In this document: one piece after another, positions 8,867 to 17,702 of the stretch
How positions within the stretch are numbered: position 1 is the first letter of the stretch
Layout: each line of letters starts with the position of its first letter
Assembly: GCF_012971745.1 (NCBI RefSeq)
Contig: NZ_CP048834.1
Span: forward strand, 6,147,001 to 6,211,000
Length of the DNA: 64,000 nucleotides
Source: Starkeya sp. ORNL1
Lineage (GTDB): Bacteria > Pseudomonadota > Alphaproteobacteria > Rhizobiales > Xanthobacteraceae
Reading direction: 5' to 3'
Position numbers and translations under genes: made by a program
Notes under the pieces: model-generated
What the model was told of the DNA's origin: nothing
Databases searched by the model: none
What the model saw: only the letters and a program-made list of their open reading frames with translations

Positions 8867-11136
8867 GCGGGGAGGACCTCAGCCAGTTCTCCATGCTCGA
8901 TCTCTTCCGGGTCGAGCTCGAATCCCAGTCGCAGGCTCTTACGGCGGGCCTGCTCGCCCTTGAGCGCGATCCGGTCGCCGCCGACCATCTCGAAAGCTGC
9001 ATGCGCGCGGCCCATTCACTGAAGGGCGCCGCACGGATCATCGACCTCGAGCCCGCAGTGCGGATCGCGCACGTCATGGAGGAATGTCTCGTCGCGGCAC
9101 AGCGCGGGCGGCTTCGCCTTCGGCACGAACATATAGATACCTTGCTGAAGGGGGTGGACCTGCTCGCTTTGGTCGCTTCCGGGGCGCCGGCGGGCGGTGC
9201 TGCGGCGGAGCCGGAGATCGCGCGCTTCCTGCGCACGCTGGAGCAAGCCTCTGCGGGAGGGGATGTCCCCGGCGCCGGCAAAGTACCGGAGGAAGAGCCA
9301 ACCCTATCCGCCCCGGCGCACGCCCTGGAACCGGCGGCGCCGGCCGACGCCGGCCTTGTCGAGCCTGCACCGCAGCCTGGTCCCGGCTCGGACCGGATGA
9401 TCCGCATAACGGCAGACGCCATGAACCGATTGCTCGGGCTCGCCGGCGAATCGCTGATGGAGGCTCGCCGCCTGCGTCCCTTCGCCGACCGGCTGCTGCG
9501 GCTGAAGCGACATCATGACCAACTCGCCAGGGCCTTCGACGAGCTCAGCGCGACGCTGCGATTAGCCAACAACGACGATCAAATCGGACAGGCTCTCTCG
9601 ACCACGCAGGAGAAGCTCGTCCAGAGCCGGGACTTTCTCATCGAGCGCCTCGCCGAACTGGATTCCGTCGATCGACGGGCCACAGACCTTGCCAACAGAC
9701 TCTATGCGGAGACACTGGCTAGCCGGATGCGACCGTTCGAGGACGGCGTGCGTCACTTCACGCGCACCGTGCGCGACCTCGGCCGCGCGCTCGGCAAGAA
9801 CGTGAGGCTCGAGATTGTCGGCGGCTCAACCGGCATCGACCGTGACATACTCGATCAGCTCGACGCGCCGCTCGGCCACCTGCTCCGCAACGCCATCGAC
9901 CACGGGATCGAGATGCCGGACGAGCGGATCGCCGCCGGTAAGCCGCCAGAAGGTGTCATCCGGTTAGAGGCGCGGCACAATGCGGGTTTGCTGCAGATCC
10001 TTGTCGCCGACGACGGACGAGGCATCGATTTCGAGCAGCTCCGCCGCGCAATCCTGGCCCACCAACTGACCACGCGTGAGACGGTCGGCAGCCTGAGCGA
10101 AGCCGAACTGCTCGAATTCCTGTTCCTGCCCGGCTTCTCGATGAAGACGACGGTCAGCGACATATCGGGCCGTGGCGTCGGGCTCGATGCCGTCCAGGCC
10201 ATGGCCAAGCAGGTGCGAGGGCTTGCCAGCGTGTCCTCGACGTTCGGCTTCGGAACGCAGTTCCTGCTCCAGCTGCCGCTCACGCTGTCGGTGATGCGGA
10301 CCCTGCTGGTCGAGGTGAGCGAAGAACCTTATGCCTTTCCGCTGGCCGGAATAACGCGGACTTTGGTGCTGTCCCGCGATGCGATCGAAACACTTGAAGG
10401 CAGGCCGCATTTTCGCTTCGGCGACCGCCAGGTCGGCCTCATCACCGTGCATGAGATACTCGACCGCGGGGAAGCACGGTTGGACCGGGCGGAGCTGCCC
10501 ATCGTCATCATAGGTGAGGGCGCTGATTCCTACGGGCTTATCGTCGACCGTTTCCTGGGCGAGCGCGAGCTCGTGGTGCGTCCGCTCGATCCGCGCCTTG
10601 CCAAGGTCAAGGATGTGAGCGCCGCGGCGCTGATCGAGGATGGCTCTCCGGTCCTTATCATCGACGTGGACGATCTGATCCGCTCCGCCGAGAAGCTCAC
10701 ATCGTCAGGGCGGCTCCGCACTCTGCAGCGGGCCACGGCGAGTGCCGACCCGGCACGGCGCAAACGCGTCCTGGTGGTGGACGATTCACTCACTGTCCGC
10801 GAACTGGAGCGCAAGCTGCTTGACCAGCATGGCTATGATGTCGAGGTTGCTGTCGACGGCATGGATGGCTGGAATGCCGTACGCTCGGATCCGTTCGATC
10901 TGGTGGTCACCGACATCGACATGCCGCGCATGGACGGCATCGAGCTGGTGACGCTGATCAAGCGCGACGTCCGGCTTCGAAGCCTGCCGGTGATGGTGGT
11001 TTCCTACAAGGACCGCGAGGAGGACCGCCGCCGTGGGCTCGATGCCGGAGCGGACTATTATTTGACGAAGGGAAGCTTCCACGACGACACGCTGATCCAG
11101 GCGGTCGCGGACCTGATCGGTCCCGCGTCCGAGTGA
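8863..11136 (+). CDS. wspE: Hybrid CheA histidine kinase with receiver domain
   Basis: 757 aa. Hpt domain with phospho-acceptor His51 (AAHSLKGAARII), Ala/Pro linker, dimerisation helices, CheA HATPase (N-box LLRNAIDHGIEMPDE, DDGRGID, GRGVGLDAV), CheW-like regulatory domain, and a C-terminal receiver (KRVLVVDDSLTVREL) with phospho-acceptor Asp684 in VTDIDMP. It should phosphorylate WspR (output) and WspF (feedback). All catalytic motifs look intact. Joined to wspD by ATGA; wspF begins 34 bp after the stop. Confidence 0.94.
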   Translation: MSGEDLSQFSMLDLFRVELESQSQALTAGLLALERDPVAADHLESCMRAAHSLKGAARIIDLEPAVRIAHVMEECLVAAQRGRLRLRHEHIDTLLKGVDLLALVASGAPAGGAAAEPEIARFLRTLEQASAGGDVPGAGKVPEEEPTLSAPAHALEPAAPADAGLVEPAPQPGPGSDRMIRITADAMNRLLGLAGESLMEARRLRPFADRLLRLKRHHDQLARAFDELSATLRLANNDDQIGQALSTTQEKLVQSRDFLIERLAELDSVDRRATDLANRLYAETLASRMRPFEDGVRHFTRTVRDLGRALGKNVRLEIVGGSTGIDRDILDQLDAPLGHLLRNAIDHGIEMPDERIAAGKPPEGVIRLEARHNAGLLQILVADDGRGIDFEQLRRAILAHQLTTRETVGSLSEAELLEFLFLPGFSMKTTVSDISGRGVGLDAVQAMAKQVRGLASVSSTFGFGTQFLLQLPLTLSVMRTLLVEVSEEPYAFPLAGITRTLVLSRDAIETLEGRPHFRFGDRQVGLITVHEILDRGEARLDRAELPIVIIGEGADSYGLIVDRFLGERELVVRPLDPRLAKVKDVSAAALIEDGSPVLIIDVDDLIRSAEKLTSSGRLRTLQRATASADPARRKRVLVVDDSLTVRELERKLLDQHGYDVEVAVDGMDGWNAVRSDPFDLVVTDIDMPRMDGIELVTLIKRDVRLRSLPVMVVSYKDREEDRRRGLDAGADYYLTKGSFHDDTLIQAVADLIGPASE

Positions 11137-11170
11137 GACCGTTCCGGATAGTCATGATGAGGGCAGGGCA

Positions 11171-12190
11171 ATGAGGATCGGAGTCGTCAATGATCTGCCG
11201 ATGGCCGTGGAACTGCTCCGGCGCGTGATCGCCTCCGCGCCCGCGCACCAACTCGCCTGGACCGCGACCAACGGGCGCGAGGCGGTGGAGGCATGCCGGC
11301 GCGACCTGCCCGACCTCGTCCTGATGGATCTCACCATGCCGGAGATGGGCGGCGTCGAGGCGACCCGGCGCATCATGGCGGAGACCCCTTGCCCGATCCT
11401 ACTGGTAACGGCCAGCATCGACGCCAACGTTCCCGGCGTCTACGAGGCGATGGGCTACGGCGCGCTCGACGCGGTCGATATTCCGTCGGTAGTTCCGTTC
11501 GAAGGCATGGCATCGAACGCCTCGCTGCTGCTGTCGAAGATTGCCACGATCGGCAAGCTGGTGGGCGACAGCGGCACGCGGCGCCGGGCGATGCCGCATG
11601 CACTCCCAGCGTCCGGAGCAGTCCGCAAGCTCATCGCCATTGGCGCCTCCGCGGGCGGTCCGGCGGCGGTCGCGGCAGTGCTCGGCGGACTGCCCGGCGA
11701 TATTCCTGCGGCCCTCGTGCTGGTCCAGCACGTCGACGAGAAGTTCGTCCCGGGTCTGGCGGACTGGCTGGGTCAGCATACGGCCCTCCCGGTCCGCCCG
11801 GCGCAGGACGGCGACAGGCCGGAGGTCGGAGTGGTCCTCGTTGCTGCCACGAGCAACCATCTCGTCTTCAAATCCGCCACCGAACTTGGCTATACGTCCG
11901 AGCCACGCGACTATCCTTACCGGCCGTCCGTTGACGTCTTCTTCGAAAGCGCGGCACGCAGGTGGGGGGGAGAACTGTTCGGTGTGTTGCTCACAGGAAT
12001 GGGTAGAGACGGTGCGCGGGGGCTCAAGACGCTCCGCGATGCGCATCACCTGACTATTGCGCAAGACCAGGCGACCAGCGCCGTGTATGGCATGCCCAAG
12101 GCGGCAGCCGCGATTGGTGCAGCCGTCGACATCTTACCGCTCAATTCGATTGCGAACCGGCTCATCGAAGCCTGTGCGACCACGTATTGA
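11171..12190 (+). CDS. wspF: CheB-type methylesterase, Wsp feedback regulator
   Basis: 339 aa. N-terminal receiver domain with Asp53 (LVLMDLTMP), then a CheB methylesterase domain whose triad is visible as Ser160 (IGASAGGP), His187 (LVQHVDE) and Asp280 (GMGRDGARG). When phosphorylated by WspE it demethylates WspA and damps signalling. In Pseudomonas, loss of WspF locks the system on (wrinkly colonies); no damage is visible here. Start ATG 11171 is preceded by AGGGCAGGGCA. Confidence 0.93.
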   Translation: MRIGVVNDLPMAVELLRRVIASAPAHQLAWTATNGREAVEACRRDLPDLVLMDLTMPEMGGVEATRRIMAETPCPILLVTASIDANVPGVYEAMGYGALDAVDIPSVVPFEGMASNASLLLSKIATIGKLVGDSGTRRRAMPHALPASGAVRKLIAIGASAGGPAAVAAVLGGLPGDIPAALVLVQHVDEKFVPGLADWLGQHTALPVRPAQDGDRPEVGVVLVAATSNHLVFKSATELGYTSEPRDYPYRPSVDVFFESAARRWGGELFGVLLTGMGRDGARGLKTLRDAHHLTIAQDQATSAVYGMPKAAAAIGAAVDILPLNSIANRLIEACATTY

Positions 12191-12202
12191 AGAGGCTTCC
12201 GC

Positions 12203-13219
12203 ATGTCCAGCGAACCGGGCGCAGCGTCAACTTTTCTTCCTCCGCTGTCGGACAACTATCTGTCCATGGTGCTACTCGTCGATGACCAGGTGCTGATCTG
12301 CGAAGCGGTCCGGCGCGCCCTGCTCGGCGAGTCCGATATCGATTTCCACTACTGCACAGCTCCGCTGGAAGCGGTCCGCACCGCCGAGGAGATCAAGCCG
12401 ACGGTGATCCTGCAGGATCTTGTCATGCCGGGCATAGATGGGCTTGAACTCGTGCGCCAATACCGGGCGACGCAGGCGACCCACGCCGTGCCAGTCATCG
12501 TTCTCTCCACAAAAGACGAGCCGAGCACAAAAAGCGACGCATTCAGGGCTGGAGCCAACGATTACCTCGTCAAGCTGCCGGATCGCGTCGAGCTCATCGC
12601 GCGGATCCGCTACCACAGCAGGGCCTATCTGGACCATGTTCAGCGGGACGCGGCATATACTGCCCTGCGCGAGAGCCAGCGCCAGCTGTTGAACGCAAAT
12701 CTCGAACTGCAGCGATTGACGCGGATTGACGGACTGACCAGCCTCGGAAATCGGCGCTATTTCGACGAGTATATGCAGGCGGAATGGCGGCGTGCGCAGC
12801 GGACAAGGGCAACAATGTCCCTGCTGATGATCGATGTCGACAACTTCAAGCGATACAACGACGCCTATGGGCACCTGGCCGGTGACGAGGTGCTGAAGCA
12901 GGTCGCCGGCGTCATCCAGACTGGTGCCGGCCGCGCCGGCGATCTGGCGGCCCGCTTCGGTGGGGAGGAGTTCGTCGTCGTCCTGCTCGACGCGCCACTT
13001 GAAGCGGCAGGAGCAATTGCCGAACGCCTTGTCCAGCAGGTGCGTGATCTTGCCATTCCGCATGGCGCGGGCCGGGTGACGATCAGTGCCGGGGTCGCAT
13101 CGGCGGTGCCCAGCGATGCGACGTCGCCGGACGACGCCATTAATGCCGCCGACATTGCGCTATTCCGGGCTAAGGCCGCGGGTCGAGACAGGGTGGAACT
13201 TAACGTCGCGATTGCATGA
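12203..13219 (+). CDS. wspR: Diguanylate cyclase response regulator
   Basis: 338 aa. Receiver domain at ~20-140 with Asp72 (QDLVMPG), a helical linker (~145-172), then a GGDEF domain with the active-site signature GGEEF at 253-257. The product-inhibition I-site RxxD is present as RAGD at 244-247, exactly five residues before GGEEF, so the enzyme should be catalytic and feedback-inhibited. It makes cyclic di-GMP from two GTP on phosphorylation by WspE. Last gene of the operon, 12 bp after wspF. The 249-bp gap that follows shows no clear terminator. Confidence 0.95.
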   Translation: MSSEPGAASTFLPPLSDNYLSMVLLVDDQVLICEAVRRALLGESDIDFHYCTAPLEAVRTAEEIKPTVILQDLVMPGIDGLELVRQYRATQATHAVPVIVLSTKDEPSTKSDAFRAGANDYLVKLPDRVELIARIRYHSRAYLDHVQRDAAYTALRESQRQLLNANLELQRLTRIDGLTSLGNRRYFDEYMQAEWRRAQRTRATMSLLMIDVDNFKRYNDAYGHLAGDEVLKQVAGVIQTGAGRAGDLAARFGGEEFVVVLLDAPLEAAGAIAERLVQQVRDLAIPHGAGRVTISAGVASAVPSDATSPDDAINAADIALFRAKAAGRDRVELNVAIA

Positions 13220-13468
13220 TTGTCGTTCGGAGCGGCACACTGCCGGCAGCGCCGACGTTCGTGCGAAGGCGATTTTCTCCAGGTGCCGGTACGCACAAAG
13301 ACCATGGGTACCCTGGGCGCAGGCGAAAACGCCCGTAGGGCGGTTGTCCCGTAAGCACCAAGTAAAAGCATTCCAATCATCAGTTGCATGCACTGGTGTG
13401 CGTATCGCATAAATACCGCCCACACGTACTACGCCATGCCCCGTGTTATCGATCTTGGATCCTGTCAA

Positions 13469-15985
13469 ATGTCATGGACGAAGACTCGCCGGGCGTTCAT
13501 CCGGGAAACCGCGCTCGGTTTCGGCGCTTTCGTAGCCTTTGGCGCCAGCAGCGCCACAGCACACAACGCCTCCTCATTGATCGAGAACGTGAGCTCGGCC
13601 TGCCGGCGGCTCGCGCCGCTCGGGTGGCGACAGCTCCTGCTCGACGCGACAGCAGGCGGGCTCGACATCACGTCGAACGACCTCGCCGCTGAACTGACGA
13701 AGGATTTGCCCCAGATCGACCGAAGCTTCCCGGGCTTCGGCGATTTCACGCTCGCCGGCAGGCGGGCGGTCGAAGCCGGTCGGCCGGAGCGCAGCCTGCT
13801 GTATCACGCGCTGGCGTCGCCCACCGTGGTGGCCGACCGCAATGGCGGTGAGTTGCGGGGCTTTCCGACACTGGCCGAAATCGAGGCGGTCGAGAACTAC
13901 GTCTATGGCCTTTCCCCACCCAGCCTTGATGAAGTGCGGCAGCGGGCAAACGGCCAGCCACTGGGAATGGTGGTCTTCGCTCCGCAATATCAGAGCGCCC
14001 CGATGTCGGTGCATTCCCGGCACGCGGAACTGTGCTTCTCGCGCACCGGCATCACGCGACTGGGGACTCTGCCACCATTGTACGACGCGCGGGCGCGCAA
14101 CTTTGTCTCGCTGGATGATGCTCGGCCGTTCGACTTCCGGGTCACCCCCAGGCGCTTCAGCGCTTATCTCGCCGTGCAGATGCGCGGCACCTCCGAGACG
14201 TTCGGACCACAAGACCGGCTTCCGGGAGACAAGGACCTGGCCTTCTGGGTGCCGGTCCACAAGCTGTTCAGCGGGCGCGAATGCATTGCCGGTCTTGATC
14301 TTCGCGTTGAGCTGAAACGCGACCTGCGCAATGACGGTCTCGCTCAGTTCCATCGCTTCCTTGATCTTGCCGGATTGAAGAACAACTGGCGTGGCGAAGA
14401 TCTGGAGAATTTCCCGTTCGTCATAAAGGATGCGATGATCGGATCACTTTCCGAGCGCCCCGATTTCGGCGACGGCGTCCTCGAGCCCCGGCCGAATACC
14501 CTGATCACGCAGGCCCAATACCAGGGTCGCATGCTGACCTTTCCGGTCGACGGGCGATACACGTCGGATCCCGAAAATCTTCAGCTCGCGGCGATGCAGG
14601 TGCTGCCGCTCGGCACGCCGAACCCGCCCCCCGGCGAACCGCGATACATGCTGGATACGTACCAGGACACGCAGCGCCCCGCGCCGGAATACATCAATAT
14701 CCGCCATCGCGTCCTGCCGAATGGCCAGATCGACAATCTGAACCTGCGACCCGACATGGACGACATCATAGCCCGCGGCGGCTATGAGGCGCTGCATTAT
14801 TTCGACGGTGTCGGCGACGGATGGGTCGAGGTCGACTGCCCCCAGCTGGCCGACCGCGTGGATGCGATCCACCCGGCCTATTGCACGGTCGGGCTGCCGG
14901 ATTTCTTTCCCAAGGTCACGCAGCGCGACTTGATGGTGTGGTGGCGCACCAAGGTGCCCGAGCCGATCCGCGACGCGCTCTGGGCCATTCAGCCCCTGGC
15001 GCTGTCCCAGACGCGTATCGCCGGGAACATCACGCTGCCGGTCGGATTCAGCCTCGATGACACGACGATCACCGCCATCGTGACGCAGCCCACCGAGGCT
15101 GCGCAGACTTCCCAGCAGCCAAACGGCCCCTGGACAGTGCAGAAGACCGGCCTTCCCGACGGCTCGCCGGGCCTGTTCGATCCGGGATGGGAGACCAGCC
15201 AGGGCGTCTACTATAACGATCCGAACCGCCCCTTGCAGAAATTCATGGCCGGCTATGCGCTCGGCTCGCCCTTCATCGAGGATGCCAAGCTTTGCGCGGC
15301 GCTGGGCGCCTATTGGCCGGGAGTCGCGCCGGATTCGACGCGCACCTTCGTGCCGGACAAGCGCATCGGCGGCGAGTTCTATCCATACCCCACGATCGCC
15401 CCGCTCACCGACCAGGAGATCGGAAGCGCGCCGCTCGAGGATGGGAGCTACCTGCCGTGGGACGGGGTGCGCGGTCCGACCCTGCGGGCAGCGGGGAGCG
15501 CGCCGGTGGTGGCCTACGCGAATGCCAATCGCGTCGACTATATCGACATGGTCGGCACCATGACGGCGGCGCTTACCTCGCGCGTCGACACGCCGGAGTA
15601 TCAGGCCCGCATCATGGCGATGCAGGCCGTTTACTGGGCGCTCGGCATCCATGACCCGGACTTCGTGGCGCGCTTCGGCAAGCCCGCGGCAACCTACAAG
15701 GTGCTGCAGGCCAAGGCGGCCTGGGCCGTCTTGTCGTTCCAGGTGGTGCGGGCCGACGATCCCGGGTTGCAGGCTGCGGAAAAGGCCGCGGCCCAGCAGC
15801 TTGCCGGTCCGCGGCGCTACGCGATCCATGTCTATCGCTGGGGGAAGGAGACGCCCGATCCGCTCGACATCCACATCAGCCTCGTGGAAGTACTGGAGCA
15901 GGGCCGGGCTTACGTTTCCGGCAACACCGTACTGATCCAGCGCGACAACGGTCCATGGCTGACAGACAATTCGATGCCGACGTAG
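13469..15985 (+). CDS. Tat-exported protein, tentative LodA-like (CTQ) oxidase
   Basis: 838 aa. The N-terminus has a twin-arginine motif (TRRAFIRE, Arg7-Arg8) and a hydrophobic stretch ending ASSATA, so export in folded form is likely. I chose ATG 13469 because the Tat signal begins there; an in-frame ATG at 13388 adds 27 residues without signal character. The stretch YCTVGLPDFFPKV (Cys472) and the tightly overlapping flavoprotein gene suggest the LodA/GoxA family of cysteine-tryptophylquinone amino-acid oxidases, but I cannot identify the Cys-Trp crosslink pair; LodA proteins are also usually shorter (~700 aa). A second notable segment is LCAALGAYWPGVAPD. Function is inferred mainly from the neighbour and should be held loosely. 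Confidence 0.45.
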   Translation: MSWTKTRRAFIRETALGFGAFVAFGASSATAHNASSLIENVSSACRRLAPLGWRQLLLDATAGGLDITSNDLAAELTKDLPQIDRSFPGFGDFTLAGRRAVEAGRPERSLLYHALASPTVVADRNGGELRGFPTLAEIEAVENYVYGLSPPSLDEVRQRANGQPLGMVVFAPQYQSAPMSVHSRHAELCFSRTGITRLGTLPPLYDARARNFVSLDDARPFDFRVTPRRFSAYLAVQMRGTSETFGPQDRLPGDKDLAFWVPVHKLFSGRECIAGLDLRVELKRDLRNDGLAQFHRFLDLAGLKNNWRGEDLENFPFVIKDAMIGSLSERPDFGDGVLEPRPNTLITQAQYQGRMLTFPVDGRYTSDPENLQLAAMQVLPLGTPNPPPGEPRYMLDTYQDTQRPAPEYINIRHRVLPNGQIDNLNLRPDMDDIIARGGYEALHYFDGVGDGWVEVDCPQLADRVDAIHPAYCTVGLPDFFPKVTQRDLMVWWRTKVPEPIRDALWAIQPLALSQTRIAGNITLPVGFSLDDTTITAIVTQPTEAAQTSQQPNGPWTVQKTGLPDGSPGLFDPGWETSQGVYYNDPNRPLQKFMAGYALGSPFIEDAKLCAALGAYWPGVAPDSTRTFVPDKRIGGEFYPYPTIAPLTDQEIGSAPLEDGSYLPWDGVRGPTLRAAGSAPVVAYANANRVDYIDMVGTMTAALTSRVDTPEYQARIMAMQAVYWALGIHDPDFVARFGKPAATYKVLQAKAAWAVLSFQVVRADDPGLQAAEKAAAQQLAGPRRYAIHVYRWGKETPDPLDIHISLVEVLEQGRAYVSGNTVLIQRDNGPWLTDNSMPT

Positions 15986-16980
15986 TCGTTGTCGGCGGCG
16001 GGCCTGCGGGCAGCGCCACGGCGATCGCCTGCGCATCGCGCGGTCTGCGCGTCGTGCTGTGCGAGCGCGAGCCCGGCGCCCGGGATCGGCCGGGCGAGAC
16101 GCTTCATCCGGGAGTGGAGCCGTTGCTCGCGCAACTCGGACTCGCCGCCCGGCTGCCGGAGGTGGTCGGCGCGCGCCACGACGGACTATGGATCGAATGG
16201 GGTGGTCCCCGCCGGTTCGAGGCATTCGGCAGTGACGCCGCCGGGCCGTGGCAAGGGCTTCAGGTCTGGCGTGCAGATTTCGACGCGCTGCTGCTCGATC
16301 GAGCCCGATCACTGGGAGTCGTCGTGCGCGAGCACTGTGCGGTGGCCGGGGTGCTGGAGCACGGCTCCATGCCCGGCGGTGTGATGACATCGACCGGGCC
16401 GATCACGGCGCAGATCGTCGTCGACGCCACCGGTGCCTCGCGCTGGCTGGGGCGCACCATGGGCATTGCCAGCCCGGCCCGCTCGCCGCGACTGGTCGCG
16501 CGGTACGGCTATGTCGAGGGTTCGTGTCCCGCCCGTGACGAGGCGCCGCTGCTGGTCGGGAACGCATCGGGATGGACGTGGTCCGCACGGGTGCGTCCGC
16601 GGACCTATCAATGGACGTCCATCCGCTTCGGCGAGCGCGCCGTTGGCGAAGTGCCGGATGAACTCCGGGGCCTTGCCGCCCTGGGTCCGGAGCGTGGTGC
16701 TGACGTGACCTGGCGCATGGCTGAGCGGACGGCCGGCGCCGGCTGGTTCATGGTCGGCGATTCCTCCGCGACCCTGGATCCGACCTCGTCCCATGGCGTG
16801 TTGAAAGCGCTGCTTTCGGGAATGACGGCAGCTCATTTGATCGCCGCCAGCATCGCCGGAAAGGCGCCTGCGGACGAGATCGCGGCTGCCTATCATGAAT
16901 GGGTCGGGGGATGGTTTGCTGCCGACGCCGCACGACTTCGTGACTTTTACAGGAGTATTGGCGCAGACTGCTTCGCGTAA
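15955..16980 (+). CDS. FAD-dependent monooxygenase, LodB/QhpG-like
   Basis: 341 aa. N-terminal Rossmann FAD motif VVVGGGPAGSATAIA, the REPGARDRPGETLHPG region, and the distal FAD motif GDSSATLDPTSSHGVLKAL, characteristic of the flavoproteins that hydroxylate tryptophan during quinone-cofactor maturation (LodB, QhpG) and of related halogenase-like enzymes. It overlaps the preceding gene by 31 bp, which implies coupled translation and a shared task. If the upstream protein is a quinoprotein, this enzyme would act on it in the cytoplasm before Tat export. The FAD-oxidoreductase call is firm; the maturase role is inference. Confidence 0.7.
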   Translation: MADRQFDADVVVVGGGPAGSATAIACASRGLRVVLCEREPGARDRPGETLHPGVEPLLAQLGLAARLPEVVGARHDGLWIEWGGPRRFEAFGSDAAGPWQGLQVWRADFDALLLDRARSLGVVVREHCAVAGVLEHGSMPGGVMTSTGPITAQIVVDATGASRWLGRTMGIASPARSPRLVARYGYVEGSCPARDEAPLLVGNASGWTWSARVRPRTYQWTSIRFGERAVGEVPDELRGLAALGPERGADVTWRMAERTAGAGWFMVGDSSATLDPTSSHGVLKALLSGMTAAHLIAASIAGKAPADEIAAAYHEWVGGWFAADAARLRDFYRSIGADCFA

Positions 16981-17222
16981 CGCCAAATTCCGCAAGTTAC
17001 CCCCTGACACGTTCTATGCCCTTCGAATTCAGGCTCGATGATGGACCTCTGATCAGCCGGGATTTCCTGCACAGTGTCGGGCGCCATCGGCCGATGGTCG
17101 CGCGCCGGTACCGGCTGCCGCTAGGTTCGCTCAGCGTGGAGTGATCGATCCCGCTGGAACATGCCGTTTCCCCGCATGTTTGGCCGACAGCCATCTGCAA
17201 TTGCGCAGCGGGGTTGCATTCA

Positions 17223-17702
17223 ATGAAAATCGAGACATTCGAGACAAGCGGGGCGCTGGGCGATCGTCCAGCTACCGTGGTCTACGCCGCACCACCCTTC
17301 CACGCCATGCTGGCCGTCGTACCGGCGACCTGCTTCGTCGGGGCGCTGCTCACCGACCTCGTCTACTGGCGAAGCGCCGAGATGATGTGGGCGGATTTCT
17401 CGGCATGGCTGGTCAGCACCGGCGTGGTGCTCGGCTGGCTGTTTCTCATAGTCGGCCTCATCGAGATCGCCGCGCGGCCGTCGCACCGTCGCCGCGAGGG
17501 CATCTGGGCCTATCTGATCGGCAATCTGGTGGTGCTGGTCTTCGCCACCCTGAACATGCTGGTTCACACCCGCGATGCCTGGACCTCGGTGGTGCCCTGG
17601 GGGCTGATCCTCTCTGCCGCGACCGTGGTGTCCCTGATCGGCACCGCGTCCTTTGGCTGGACCATGATCTACCGCCCCCGTCCCGGAGTTACTGTCCAAT
17701 GA
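17223..17702 (+). CDS. DUF2231 membrane protein
   Basis: 159 aa with four predicted membrane helices (starting PPFHAMLAVVPATCFVGALL; then LVSTGVVLGWLFLIVGLIEIAA; YLIGNLVVLVFATLNMLV; WGLILSAATVVSLIGTA), the layout of DUF2231, a family found next to haem or PQQ redox enzymes. ATG 17223 is preferred over the in-frame TTG at 17214 (GCGGGG ~10 bp upstream). The stop overlaps the next start (ATGA), so it is coupled to the sorbosone dehydrogenase-like gene and may serve it as a membrane partner. The 242 bp upstream hold only a weak 42-codon frame (17016-17144) that I do not call. Confidence 0.8.
   Translation: MKIETFETSGALGDRPATVVYAAPPFHAMLAVVPATCFVGALLTDLVYWRSAEMMWADFSAWLVSTGVVLGWLFLIVGLIEIAARPSHRRREGIWAYLIGNLVVLVFATLNMLVHTRDAWTSVVPWGLILSAATVVSLIGTASFGWTMIYRPRPGVTVQ

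Noticed and set aside
14444..16390. 648-codon open frame on the minus strand opposite the Tat-exported protein and flavoprotein
   Set aside because: Composition is Arg/His/Asp-rich with no domain, and two well-supported overlapping plus-strand genes occupy the same DNA. It is an antisense artefact of high GC.
17016..17144. 42-codon frame MPFEFRLDDGPLISRDFLHS... before the DUF2231 gene
   Set aside because: No convincing ribosome site and no recognisable family; kept only as a remark.
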